NCBI GenBank assembly: GCA_025963775.1
Contig: JAOQAD010000032.1
Coordinates: forward strand, 45,199 to 109,198
Direction of reading: 5' to 3'
Source: Bacteroidota bacterium
Lineage (GTDB): Bacteria; Bacteroidota; Bacteroidia; 2-12-FULL-35-15
DNA: 64,000 nucleotides
Shown here piece after piece: positions 26,600 to 35,540 of this stretch. Both the position numbers and the translations under genes were made by a program. Each line of letters starts with the position of its first letter. Position 1 is the stretch's first letter. Below the pieces are notes generated by a model, which ran no database searches, was not told where the DNA came from, and saw nothing but the letters and a program-made list of their open reading frames with translations.

Positions 26600-27490
26600 C
26601 TAAGCAATACCATGCGCGGCAAATACACTTGAAAAGGTTACCTCTTCTTCATTCGCAGGATTGTATTCTCCATCTCCCCTGTTGTTTAATGCCGCCGCTC
26701 CTTCCAGGAGAACATGCCTGATCGCAACCAACCTGTTTACCAGTACAGTCCTAAAGTGTGCCAATGCCGGCACACCTGCAACGGCAGCACATATATTTGG
26801 TACTGTTGCGGCAACCCCCATTGCTAAAGGCCAGCCACCCAAAGGCGGATTATTTAAGATGGCATTAGCAAGCGAATCATTAACGGCTGCAGCATATTCT
26901 GCGCGGTGCGATCCTATATGCAAAGCGGCATCACCACCATCGTCGCTTTGCTCACTTGGAAGCAATACACCGTTAATAGATGAATCAATATGGATGCCTG
27001 CCGTAGCAAGCAACATTCTGGCTGGTGCAGCCACAGCCGCTCCCGCTTCCACTATATGGTGAGCCTGATTTCCTATCTGATCTTCCAGGTTTGAATCCGG
27101 AACATCTCCCTCACCGGTAAGCGAAGCACGTAAAATTTCCGAATGGTGGCGCATTTCGCCCTCTACATGAAGCCCATTTGCACCCAAAACTGTTGCCCGG
27201 GCATTCGCATAATTAGCATTCACAAAGCTTCCATGTACGCGTTGAACGACCATATTTCCGGCAATTGTCGGTTGTGTTACATAAGATTTTTCTTTTTTGG
27301 TTACATTCCCTATTTTCAACTGTTTCACCTGTGAACGGTTATTTATCTTCTCCTGCAATTCTTTTTGTGCAAGGGACGAGGGCCTGTAATCTGTCAGTGG
27401 TAGTGCTTTATTGCCCTTTTTTTGTTGCGACAATCCGGTTGCAATATGTGTATGTGTTTTTTCCTGTGATGACTCTGCATGTGTGCTCAT
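26600..27490 (-). CDS. AHH-family nuclease effector with injection-system-type N-terminal leader
   Basis: A 296-residue predicted polymorphic toxin. The C-terminal part carries the AHH (HNH/EndoVII-fold) nuclease signature: NQAHHIVEAGA (AHH at 143-145), hydrophobic ARMLLATAGIHIDSSINGVL (158-175, read in parts), NGVLLPSEQ, and the distal LHIGSHRAEY (190-199). The N-terminus contains PLTDYRPSSLAQKELQEKIN (31-50) followed by NRSQVKQLK, closely resembling the leader seen on proteins linked to extracellular contractile injection systems in Bacteroidota. There is no signal peptide and no adjacent immunity gene: downstream is the glmS terminator, upstream the divergent kaiC. The start is ATG 27490; the frame extends 30 codons further, but those residues do not look native. 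Confidence 0.75.
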   Translation of the reverse strand: MSTHAESSQEKTHTHIATGLSQQKKGNKALPLTDYRPSSLAQKELQEKINNRSQVKQLKIGNVTKKEKSYVTQPTIAGNMVVQRVHGSFVNANYANARATVLGANGLHVEGEMRHHSEILRASLTGEGDVPDSNLEDQIGNQAHHIVEAGAAVAAPARMLLATAGIHIDSSINGVLLPSEQSDDGGDAALHIGSHRAEYAAAVNDSLANAILNNPPLGGWPLAMGVAATVPNICAAVAGVPALAHFRTVLVNRLVAIRHVLLEGAAALNNRGDGEYNPANEEEVTFSSVFAAHGIA

Positions 27491-27726
27491 GTATACTCTT
27501 TTTTTGATATATGAAAGGTACTGATAAAAGTTAAGCCAATCCTTATTGCTGGTTCTGAAAAAATAGCTGCCGCCTGTCATTTATCCCATTAACGGCAAGC
27601 GATTCCCCATAATTGCAAAAGCCTGTTCTGCCCGTAAACGCTGCATCCTAAGCCCATGGCGCAAACTGCGTGTGGCTGTATTCTTGCACTGCATGTGCAC
27701 ACACAAATTCCACTGAACTTATTTTT

Positions 27727-29451
27727 ATGACAAAAAAAGCAAACAACCGTCTAACGACGAAACCGGCACCTCTTGCCAAAACGCCAACAGGTATTGACGG
27801 GCTTGACGAAATTACGGACGGAGGGCTGCCAACAGGCCGTCCTACACTGGTTTGCGGAAGCGCAGGCTGCGGAAAAACATTAATGGCTGTTCAGTTTCTT
27901 ATCAAAGGAATTACCGACTATAACGAGCCGGGCGTGTTCATGACCTTTGAGGAGCCTTTGGAGGATCTCACAAAAAATGTAGCCTCACTGGGCTATGACC
28001 TTAAAAAGCTGATCGCCAATAAAAAGCTGAGAGTGGATCACGTGAAAGTGGAACGCTCCGAGATAGAAGAGTCCGGCGAATATAACCTCGAAGGCTTATT
28101 CATCCGCCTGGAGCATGCCATCAACAGCATCGGTGCAAAAAGAGTGGTGCTGGATACCATTGAATCATTATTCGGAGGACTGGATAATGCAGTGATACTG
28201 AGAGCCGAGATCCGCAGGCTCTTCAACTGGCTTAAAACAAAAGGCGTTACCACCATCATTACAGGTGAAAGAGGAGATTCCTCGCTAACGCGGCAGGGGC
28301 TGGAAGAGTATGTATCCGATTGTGTCATCCTTCTTGATTTCCGGGTGATCGACCAGATCTCTACCCGGAGGTTAAGAATTGTAAAATACCGGGGTTCCAC
28401 ACATGGCACCAATGAATATCCATTCCTTATTGATGAAAGTGGCATCTCGGTTCTTCCTATTACTTCGCTGCGTCTCGAACATAAGGTTTCCAATAAGATC
28501 GTATCTACAGGAATTGAAGGCCTCGACAAGCTCTTTAAAAAAGGCGGATATTACCAGGGCAGCAGTATCCTGATATCCGGAACAGCAGGAACAGCCAAAA
28601 CAACGCTTGCCTGCTATTTTACGCAGGAAACCTGTAAGCATAACTCAAAGGTGCTGTATTTCGCGTTTGAGGAATCGCCGAACCAGCTGATCCGGAATAT
28701 GGAGTCGGTAGGGATCGACCTGAGAACATACATTGATAAGGGCCTGCTGCAGATCCACTCCAGCCGCCCTACTTTACACGGGCTTGAGATGCATTTATTA
28801 TCGCTGCACAAACTCATCAGGCAGTTCAAGCCGCAATGTGTTGTTATTGACCCGATCAGCAACATGATCAGCATAGGAACGATCAGCGAAGTGCGGGCAA
28901 TGCTCGTGCGGTTGATCGACCTTTTGAAAATAAATAATATTACCGCGCTGTTCACTTCACTTACACAGCAGAATGTGAGCAACACAAATGAGCTGACCGA
29001 AGAATCCGTTTCTTCCCTGGTCGACACCTGGATCACAGTACGGGATGTGGAAGGAGTTGGTGAACGCAACAGGGGACTGTACATCCTGAAATCGAGAGGG
29101 ATGGCGCATTCCAACCAGGTGAGGGAATTCATCCTTACGGATAAGGGCCTCCAGTTCCTTGATTTTGAAACGGGCCCGGAAGGCATCCTGCTGGGATCCG
29201 CGAGAAAAAAATATCAGCTCGACTCTTTTGCCGACACGGCAAAAAGGAAAAAGGAGCTGGAAAAACGCGACAGGGAAATTATCAGGAAAAAGAAAATCCT
29301 GGAAGCAAACATACTTGCCATGAGAACAGAATATGAGTCTGTTGAAGAAGAGCTGCATAAGCTGGAGCTTGAAGAAAGGGTATTGAATTTTCAATCAAAA
29401 AAACCAGTCAGCACCCGGCCGGCAAAAGCTGTGAAAAGGAAAAAAAGCTAA
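27727..29451 (+). CDS. kaiC: KaiC-like double-domain ATPase
   Basis: A 574-residue RecA-fold ATPase with two KaiC domains. CI (about 15-255): TGIDGLDEITDGGLPTGR, Walker A GSAGCGKT, catalytic glutamates in TFEEP. CII (about 260-495): TGIEGLDKLFKKGGYYQGS in parts, Walker A GTAGTAKT, AFEESPNQL. The CII autophosphorylation pair of cyanobacterial KaiC (Ser431-Thr432) aligns with S429-S430 in ESVSSLVDTW. A charged coiled-coil extension (about 505-555) and basic tail (KRKKS) follow. The ATG at 27727 is preferred to an upstream frame extension. It heads a kaiC-kaiB-kaiB-kinase operon, the non-cyanobacterial type; the role may be stress or energy-state timing. Confidence 0.92.
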   Translation: MTKKANNRLTTKPAPLAKTPTGIDGLDEITDGGLPTGRPTLVCGSAGCGKTLMAVQFLIKGITDYNEPGVFMTFEEPLEDLTKNVASLGYDLKKLIANKKLRVDHVKVERSEIEESGEYNLEGLFIRLEHAINSIGAKRVVLDTIESLFGGLDNAVILRAEIRRLFNWLKTKGVTTIITGERGDSSLTRQGLEEYVSDCVILLDFRVIDQISTRRLRIVKYRGSTHGTNEYPFLIDESGISVLPITSLRLEHKVSNKIVSTGIEGLDKLFKKGGYYQGSSILISGTAGTAKTTLACYFTQETCKHNSKVLYFAFEESPNQLIRNMESVGIDLRTYIDKGLLQIHSSRPTLHGLEMHLLSLHKLIRQFKPQCVVIDPISNMISIGTISEVRAMLVRLIDLLKINNITALFTSLTQQNVSNTNELTEESVSSLVDTWITVRDVEGVGERNRGLYILKSRGMAHSNQVREFILTDKGLQFLDFETGPEGILLGSARKKYQLDSFADTAKRKKELEKRDREIIRKKKILEANILAMRTEYESVEEELHKLELEERVLNFQSKKPVSTRPAKAVKRKKS

Positions 29452-29454
29452 CTT

Positions 29455-29763
29455 ATGGTACAAAACAAAGAGAAAGCACAGGAGAAACCCTGGCAACTCC
29501 GGTTGTACATAGCCGGCAAAACAGATAAATCAATCCTTGCACTGAGCAATATTAAAAAGTACTGCAAAGAGAATTTACAGGATAACTATTCTATTGAAGT
29601 GATTGACCTTATGAAGGATCCGCACCTGGCCGAGGAAGACCAGATCTTTGCCATTCCCACGCTGGTCCGCAGGTCTCCTGTTCCTATCAGGAAGATCATC
29701 GGGGACCTGTCCAATGAAATGAAGGTCCTTAATGGACTTGAAATTAAACCCATTATCAAATAA
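29455..29763 (+). CDS. kaiB: KaiB-like protein 1
   Basis: A 102-residue thioredoxin-fold KaiB homologue. Signature blocks: [60 protein letters not shown] and [11 protein letters not shown]. In cyanobacteria KaiB binds phosphorylated KaiC after a fold switch and recruits output kinases. It starts 3 bp after kaiC and ends 6 bp before a second KaiB. Confidence 0.9.
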   Translation: MVQNKEKAQEKPWQLRLYIAGKTDKSILALSNIKKYCKENLQDNYSIEVIDLMKDPHLAEEDQIFAIPTLVRRSPVPIRKIIGDLSNEMKVLNGLEIKPIIK

Positions 29764-29769
29764 ACCGCA

Positions 29770-30066
29770 ATGAATAGTTCCACAGTTAAAGTAAAAGAAG
29801 AATACATTTTGAAGCTGTATGTTACCGGCATGTCCATGAGCTCCCTGAGAGCGATCGAGAACATCAAGTCGATCTGCGAGGAGCACTTAAAAGGCAGGTA
29901 CGACCTCGAGATCGTTGATATTTACAAATACCCGGATACGATGTATGAGAATAACCTGATCGCGAGCCCCACGCTGATAAAGCATGCTCCGAAGCCATTC
30001 AAGAAACTCCTTGGCGACCTTTCGAACCGCGAGAAGGTGTTGGGAGCATTAGGAATTTTAAAGTAA
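29770..30066 (+). CDS. KaiB-like protein 2
   Basis: A 98-residue paralogue of the gene before it: LKLYVTGMSMSSLRAIENIK, YDLEIVDIYKYPDTMYENNL, IASPTLIKHAPKPFKKLLGD, LSNREKVLGALGI. It is diverged well beyond a recent duplication, so the two KaiB-like proteins probably have distinct roles, for example one binding KaiC and the other the kinase, as the KaiB-like SasA sensor domain does. The kinase gene begins 4 bp downstream. Confidence 0.88.
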   Translation: MNSSTVKVKEEYILKLYVTGMSMSSLRAIENIKSICEEHLKGRYDLEIVDIYKYPDTMYENNLIASPTLIKHAPKPFKKLLGDLSNREKVLGALGILK

Positions 30067-30070
30067 CAGC

Positions 30071-31459
30071 ATGGAACATGAAATTAAAGAAGCTGATCTG
30101 CAGCTGGAAAACCAGGCATTAAAAGAGCAGCTGGAAGAATATAAAGACCTGATCGAATCGATCAGGACAGGGAAAGTAGATGCACTTGCCATCCGGAAAA
30201 ACGGGCAGCCAAATATCCTGACGCTTGAAAGCACAGATTTTATTTACAGGGTACTCGTGGAGAACCTGGCCGAAAGTGCACTGAATGTTACTGAAACAGG
30301 CATGATCCTGTATGCAAATGCAGCATTTGAAAGTTTATTAGGGGCTTCCAACTCCTCGATTATCGGCTCCGACCTGAAATCACTCATCGACCCTTTGTGG
30401 CAGAATGATTTTAAAAAGCTGTTCAATGCAGCATTTTCAGGAGTAAGCAAAGGTGAAACCATTTTGTTGTATGAAGGTAACAAGATCCCTGTATATGTTT
30501 CCTTCAGCAGCCTGTATCCGCGCTTTTCGGGAATAGGTATTATTATCACAGACCTTTCCGAAAAGAAAAAACAGGAAAAGATCCTTACTCTTTACAAAGA
30601 CAAACTTTCTGTAAAAGAGGAAGAGATGATCCTCGCGGAAAACTCGCATTTGCGGCAGGCGAAGGAAAAGCTGGAAGAACATGCAGCTAATATCGAGAAA
30701 AAGAACAATGAGCTGACAAAGGCGAACATTGAGCTGGGCTCATTCACTTACATTGCTTCGCATGATCTGAAGGAGCCGCTGCGGAAGATCAATATGATGA
30801 GCAGCCGCATCCTGCTTAAACAGGGCGATGATTTCCTGCCCGAGGTCACAGGTTATTTTCAAAGCATTTTGTCGACGGTAGGTTACATGCAAAACCTGAT
30901 CGACGGGCTGCTTAGCTATTCCAGCATTAACAACAACCAGCTGAAGCTCGTTGATACCGATCTTAATCTTATTATCAGCCAGGTAAAAAACAACCTGGAA
31001 AGCTCGATCCTCGAAAAAGGCGTGATCATTGAAACTGTAAATTTACCTACGCTGAAAATAATCGCGATCCCTTTCATACAGCTTTTCACAAACCTCATTT
31101 CGAATGCAGTTAAATACAGCAGGGAGAATGTTTTTCCTGTTATTAAGATCGAAGCGCGCTTAGTTGCGGCAGAGGACATTGAAACCGAACAGGTTTTGTC
31201 CGCAAGCTCCTACTGGCAGATCATGGTAAAGGATAACGGCATCGGCTTCGACCAGAAATACCAGTATAAGATCTTCGAGCTGTTTCAGCGCCTGCATGAA
31301 AAGGATACGTATACAGGCACCGGGATCGGGCTGGCGATCTGCAGCAAGATCGTGCAAAACCACGGCGGCTTTATTACCGCCTATGGAGAGCCGGGTGTTG
31401 GTTCAATATTTTCTGTTTTCCAGCCTGTAGAAGCAGTGGAACAGGAAGTGATCGCCTGA
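30071..31459 (+). CDS. PAS-domain sensor histidine kinase of the Kai operon
   Basis: A 462-residue cytoplasmic kinase with no membrane segment. An N-terminal coiled coil (1-40), a PAS domain (about 62-175: VLVENLAESALNVTETGMIL), a second coiled coil (about 180-220), HisKA with phospho-acceptor H231 in SHDLKEPLRKI, and a HATPase domain (N box NLISNAVKYS, G1 DNGIGF, G2 GTGIGLAIC). It is placed last in the kaiC-kaiB-kaiB run with 4-bp spacing, so it is the obvious output kinase, analogous in position but not in sensor domain to SasA. No response regulator is adjacent. Confidence 0.9.
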   Translation: MEHEIKEADLQLENQALKEQLEEYKDLIESIRTGKVDALAIRKNGQPNILTLESTDFIYRVLVENLAESALNVTETGMILYANAAFESLLGASNSSIIGSDLKSLIDPLWQNDFKKLFNAAFSGVSKGETILLYEGNKIPVYVSFSSLYPRFSGIGIIITDLSEKKKQEKILTLYKDKLSVKEEEMILAENSHLRQAKEKLEEHAANIEKKNNELTKANIELGSFTYIASHDLKEPLRKINMMSSRILLKQGDDFLPEVTGYFQSILSTVGYMQNLIDGLLSYSSINNNQLKLVDTDLNLIISQVKNNLESSILEKGVIIETVNLPTLKIIAIPFIQLFTNLISNAVKYSRENVFPVIKIEARLVAAEDIETEQVLSASSYWQIMVKDNGIGFDQKYQYKIFELFQRLHEKDTYTGTGIGLAICSKIVQNHGGFITAYGEPGVGSIFSVFQPVEAVEQEVIA

Positions 31460-31476
31460 GCCGGGCATCCCTCGTA

Positions 31477-31511
31477 ATAAAAAAACCTCCGGAGGAATCC
31501 GGAGGTTTTTT
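31477..31511. terminator. Bidirectional intrinsic terminator
   Basis: AAAAAACCTCCGG / CCGGAGGTTTTTT with loop AGGAAT. It lies 18 bp after the Kai operon kinase and 20 bp beyond the stop of the convergent RsbW-like gene, serving both. Confidence 0.92.
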
Positions 31512-31531
31512 ATGAATGTGTGTTTCGCTTT

Positions 31532-31945
31532 TTAATCCAGCACCCTGAAATCCAGGATCACCTTGCTGCCGTTCTCTTCAAAAGTAACATTGTCGGCCAG
31601 GTTGCGCATCAGGAATACTCCCCTGCCGTTTGGCTTTTCAATGTTCTCAGGATTGGTCGGATCGGGCAGGTTATTGAAATTGAAGCCCGGGCCTTCGTCC
31701 TTCACGCTGAAGGAAACCCTGTCGGGATGCGATTTGAATGAAATATCGATGCTTTTATTGGGATTGGCTTTGTTACCGTGGTAGATGGCATTATTTACCG
31801 CTTCTGTCAGTGAAACAAGGATGTTACCGTAGTAATCCTCACTGATGCTAAAAAGATCACATACATCTTCAATCATGCGTTCCACAAGAATGATGTTTTC
31901 TGCTTTTGAAGAAATGCGGATTTTTTGATTTTCTGCAAGTACCAT
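31532..31945 (-). CDS. RsbW-like ATP-binding (GHKL) protein
   Basis: A 137-residue stand-alone GHKL ATPase of the anti-sigma-factor/serine-kinase type. N box SLTEAVNNAIYHGNK, G1 KDEGPGF and G2 GRGVFLMRNLAD are all present. Such proteins are the kinase half of partner-switching modules, with a SpoIIE-type phosphatase (one is at 7393-10539) and an anti-sigma antagonist; no antagonist gene is adjacent. It lies 4 bp downstream of the DUF4175 gene, so the two are co-expressed. The link with the phosphatase is inference. Confidence 0.85.
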   Translation of the reverse strand: MVLAENQKIRISSKAENIILVERMIEDVCDLFSISEDYYGNILVSLTEAVNNAIYHGNKANPNKSIDISFKSHPDRVSFSVKDEGPGFNFNNLPDPTNPENIEKPNGRGVFLMRNLADNVTFEENGSKVILDFRVLD

Positions 31946-31949
31946 ATGT

Positions 31950-34900
31950 TTAGTCCTCGAAATTGTTAAAGTATTGGTTGACTTTCGCTTTGTAAAACGG
32001 ATTTAAAGAGGGGGGAACAGTTTTGAGTAGTTCCGTTTCTTTCTGTTTCAGCTTGTTATACTCTAAAAATTCGTTAGGGTTACTAAAATTTTCATTTTTT
32101 GCCTCATTCGACTGCCTTTTTTCGTCCATTTCACGTTCCTTCTCTGCTTTCTCCGATTCCAGCAGCCTTGTCAGGATTTCCTGCTGGCGCTTCATGGTTT
32201 CATTGCTGAGCATTTTGTTCACGAGGTCGGTTTCCGTCTCTTCCATTTTCTCCGCCAGCTTCCCGAGATTTCCGCCGCCTTTTCCGTCCTTGTTCAGCTG
32301 ATCGGCCATTTTACCAAGCTCCTTGCGGATAGCTTCCTGCTGTGCCGCTAATTTGGCGAGCTCCTGGCTCATTCCGCCCAATCCTTGTCCGCCCTGCTTA
32401 TTTCCCGGCTTGTTGCCGTTCTTTTCCATTCCTTCTTTCAGTTTCTGGATCTGCTTGTTCAATGCTTCCTGCATCTGGCGCATGCTGGATGCCGAAGGCT
32501 TGGCGCCCATTCCGCCGGGCTTGTTGCAGCTTCCGCTGCCGGGCTTGCCGCTTTTTTTCTTGGCTTCTGCCTGCATCTGGCTCAGGGCTTCGTTCAGCAT
32601 CAGGGCAAGGTTGTTAATGGAAGTCATGGCGAACTGCTGGCGGCTCATTGCTTCCTGCTTGTGGTTCCTGCCATCGAAGGAAGGTGTCTGCGATTCCTTG
32701 ATCTCATCCACGGCCTTTTCCATGTTCATGTTGATGGCGCTGGTTTCTTTCAGCACGGCCGATTTGATCTGCGGCACACGCTTGGCGAGCGCAAGCAGGC
32801 TGTCTTCCACCATTTTGGAATCATCCTGCAGCTTTTTCTGCTTCTGGTTGATCTTGTAGAATTGCGGATCGTTCGTCTTCGCACCGGACAGCTCTCCCAT
32901 CAGGGCTTCCTGCCCGAATGAAAGCTGCACAATGTTCTCGAGGAGGTCGCGAAGCTTGTTCATGTCCTCGCTTTGCTGCTCCTGTTGTTCCTGCTGCTGC
33001 ATTTGCTGCATCTGCTGGGCCATTTCCTGCATTTTCTGTGCAGCGCTTTTCTGTGATTTGGAAGCGCTTTTTTTCTGGTCCTGGCTCAGCTGGTCGCTGC
33101 TGTTCTGCATGTCCTTTTTAATGTCATCCTGCTTCTGCTCCGTATTCTCCATCTTCTTCGGCTCTTCCAGCGCCTCGTTCTTTTTCTCCAGCTCTTTCAT
33201 ATCCTTCTTCAGGTCATCAAACTTTTTGTTCAGCTCATCCTGCTTCTCCTTCTGCTCTTTTGCATCCGCTTTCTTGTCTTCGCTTTTCTTCGCAAGATCA
33301 TCCTGCTTTTTAGCAAGCTCGTTCAGCTTATCGATGTTCTCCTGCAGCTTTTGCTCAAATTCCATCTGCTTGAAGATCTCGAGGTTCCTGTCCAGCTCTT
33401 TCATCAGGTCTTTATTGTCAAGCTTCATTTTATCGAGGGCCTCCTGCACTTTGTCCTTGTCCATTTTCTCCAGCAATTTCTGGAGCTCATTGTATTTCTC
33501 CTTCATTTCCGGGGTCATCACCTTGTCGAACAACTCTTCGAGCTGGCGCTGCTTTTCCAGTATCTCCTCATCCGGGTTCTTGTATTCGTTCTGCTGCTCG
33601 TTGTTCCGGGCATTTTCATTCTTGATGTTCTCCACCTTTTTCTGCAATTGCTTTTGCTTGTCGAGCAGCTCCTGCATTTTCTTTTTCTCTTCCCATGTCA
33701 GCTCTTTCTTCTCAGCAACTTTCCGCTGAAGGTCGCCCAGGGCTTTCTGCACATCCTTGGCCTGCATGATGCTTTCCTGCAGGTCGTCCTTGATCTTGCT
33801 GTTGTTCTTTTCGGTGTTGTCGGAAAGCTCATCCAGAGTCGGAGCCTTGAAGATCATTTTTTGTGAGCGGGATGATTTGCTGCCGGTAACCCCATCGTTA
33901 TCGAAGATCTCAAAATAGTATTCGATCTGGTCGCCGGCATTTACGCCCAGCGTGTTGAGGTCCCAATAATGGAAAAAAATATCCTGCGTGCTTGCCGTAT
34001 TCACCAGCAGCGCTTTGGAATTGGTCGTCATTTTCTTGTAATTATCCGTGATCGCGGAATCGTTGTTCACAATGAAACGGTAGTTAAACGTGAGCTTTGC
34101 GAACCCGTGATCATCCCGTACCTGTCCGCGGAAATGCAGCTTTTTGGACGAGATGGAAGTTGAATCCTTCTGCTCACTCACTTCAATCTGCGGGTATGCA
34201 TCCGGGATCACGTTGATGGTGTACGTCACGGAATCCTTACTTTTCAGGAACTGGTTGGAAGTGGTGACAGAATAGGTTTTATCGCGGTACAGCTTTGCGG
34301 AATAGTTAAATGCATTTTCTGCATTCTGCTCAACGGCAAAGGAAGTATCATTAAAATTCATCCGCAATTGCTTTGTGTTTTGCGTATTGAAATTCCAGCT
34401 TACTTTGGTACCTGCAGGCACAATGAGATCGCCGGTATTGGCAACGGTCTCGTCTTTTTTATTGAGGTATTTCGGGTAGCTTAAAGCAATTTCAAAATTC
34501 AGCAGCACAGGATTGGGAAGTGCCACCAATTCATATTCCCTCGACTTAAAACCATCTGCGCTCAGCTGGAAAGTAACGCTCTTCTGCACATTTTTAAAAA
34601 GGTAATTGAAATTAACGATGTTCTCCTTATCGAGCTTGAACTCATTGCCATCTATTTCCACAAACACATTGTCCGGGATCTCATCACCGGTAAGCTTCAC
34701 TTTCAATTCATAATCCTGCTGTGCAACCGTTTTGAGGTCGCTGTTCACGATCACAAACTGGAAAGGCGCTTCTTTTTCAAAATAATCGCTGTGCTTTACA
34801 AGGCGCTTTGTTCCATCGGTAATGATGCTCGGTGCCGCAAAAAGGATCACGATGATCATCAGCATCGGGATCAGCGCATATTTCAAATGCTTTTTATTCT

Positions 34901-35363
34901 CTGAAAAATCGACTGCGGAAGTGAATGGCACCGGCTTCAGCTCCCTCGTCTTCTGGTCGATGCTGGCCTGCAACAAGGAGATCTCAGAATTGAGAGCTGA
35001 GAATTGAGACTGTTGCTGGAGCTGTAATACGTTAAGCAATTTATCCTGCACATCCGTGAAATGCTTTCCGATAATGGCGGAGGCCTCTTCATAGGAAATG
35101 ACCGTTCCGTATTTGTAGAGCTTCGAAAGCGGGATGATCATGTATTTGACCAGGATGAACAGGCTGGACAGGATGAAGAGGTAAAAAAGAATGGTGCGGA
35201 CAGTGGTGCTGAAATGTGCGTAATATTCGAGGGCCGTGACCGAAATAAAGAACACAAGCACAAGGCCGATGGTATAGATGAATCCACGCACCAGCTGGTT
35301 CTTGTAATATTTGCGGATGAATTCATCCAGCTTCCCGATCAGGTTCTGATAATTTGCAGTCAT
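31950..35363 (-). CDS. DUF4175 membrane protein with long coiled coils
   Basis: A 1137-residue protein. Two membrane helices lie at about 27-45 and 53-72 and another near 165-185 (YALIPMLMIIVILFAAPSII). A large strand-rich periplasmic-type region (about 190-560) has repeated IgG-like segments. Then comes a very long Lys/Glu/Gln-rich coiled coil (about 560-850), a Q-rich stretch (MQEMAQQMQQMQQQEQQEQQ near 800), low-complexity GKPGSGSCNKPGG and NKPGNKQGGQGLGG segments, and a final coiled coil. The architecture fits DUF4175; function unknown. The start is ATG 35363; the 29 codons before it lack conservation-like character. Homopolymeric codon use is due to composition, not transfer. Confidence 0.8.
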   Translation of the reverse strand: MTANYQNLIGKLDEFIRKYYKNQLVRGFIYTIGLVLVFFISVTALEYYAHFSTTVRTILFYLFILSSLFILVKYMIIPLSKLYKYGTVISYEEASAIIGKHFTDVQDKLLNVLQLQQQSQFSALNSEISLLQASIDQKTRELKPVPFTSAVDFSENKKHLKYALIPMLMIIVILFAAPSIITDGTKRLVKHSDYFEKEAPFQFVIVNSDLKTVAQQDYELKVKLTGDEIPDNVFVEIDGNEFKLDKENIVNFNYLFKNVQKSVTFQLSADGFKSREYELVALPNPVLLNFEIALSYPKYLNKKDETVANTGDLIVPAGTKVSWNFNTQNTKQLRMNFNDTSFAVEQNAENAFNYSAKLYRDKTYSVTTSNQFLKSKDSVTYTINVIPDAYPQIEVSEQKDSTSISSKKLHFRGQVRDDHGFAKLTFNYRFIVNNDSAITDNYKKMTTNSKALLVNTASTQDIFFHYWDLNTLGVNAGDQIEYYFEIFDNDGVTGSKSSRSQKMIFKAPTLDELSDNTEKNNSKIKDDLQESIMQAKDVQKALGDLQRKVAEKKELTWEEKKKMQELLDKQKQLQKKVENIKNENARNNEQQNEYKNPDEEILEKQRQLEELFDKVMTPEMKEKYNELQKLLEKMDKDKVQEALDKMKLDNKDLMKELDRNLEIFKQMEFEQKLQENIDKLNELAKKQDDLAKKSEDKKADAKEQKEKQDELNKKFDDLKKDMKELEKKNEALEEPKKMENTEQKQDDIKKDMQNSSDQLSQDQKKSASKSQKSAAQKMQEMAQQMQQMQQQEQQEQQSEDMNKLRDLLENIVQLSFGQEALMGELSGAKTNDPQFYKINQKQKKLQDDSKMVEDSLLALAKRVPQIKSAVLKETSAINMNMEKAVDEIKESQTPSFDGRNHKQEAMSRQQFAMTSINNLALMLNEALSQMQAEAKKKSGKPGSGSCNKPGGMGAKPSASSMRQMQEALNKQIQKLKEGMEKNGNKPGNKQGGQGLGGMSQELAKLAAQQEAIRKELGKMADQLNKDGKGGGNLGKLAEKMEETETDLVNKMLSNETMKRQQEILTRLLESEKAEKEREMDEKRQSNEAKNENFSNPNEFLEYNKLKQKETELLKTVPPSLNPFYKAKVNQYFNNFED

Positions 35364-35477
35364 TGTTACTATAACGCGGTTTTGGCCAATAAGGTACATT
35401 TCAAAGGTAATAAAATCCCGGCGCTTTATCAAGTGTTCAGCGGCTGGCATTACTTTTTAATGAAACAAAAAAAGGCT

Positions 35478-35485
35478 TAACTTTG
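35478..35485 (+). promoter_or_regulatory. -7 promoter element of the ferritin gene
   Basis: TAACTTTG, an exact TAnnTTTG match, 55 bp before the ferritin ATG. No clear TTTG 17-23 bp upstream. Confidence 0.4.
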
Positions 35486-35540
35486 CCATAACGATGTCGC
35501 GGAAAGCGAAAATCCACAAATCACAAAAAACCAACGAACC

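Noticed and set aside
32932..33729. Long plus-strand frame (265 codons) rich in Ser, Phe and Cys
   Set aside because: Antisense shadow of the Lys/Glu-rich coiled coil of the DUF4175 gene; composition is explained by complementing AAG/GAG codons.
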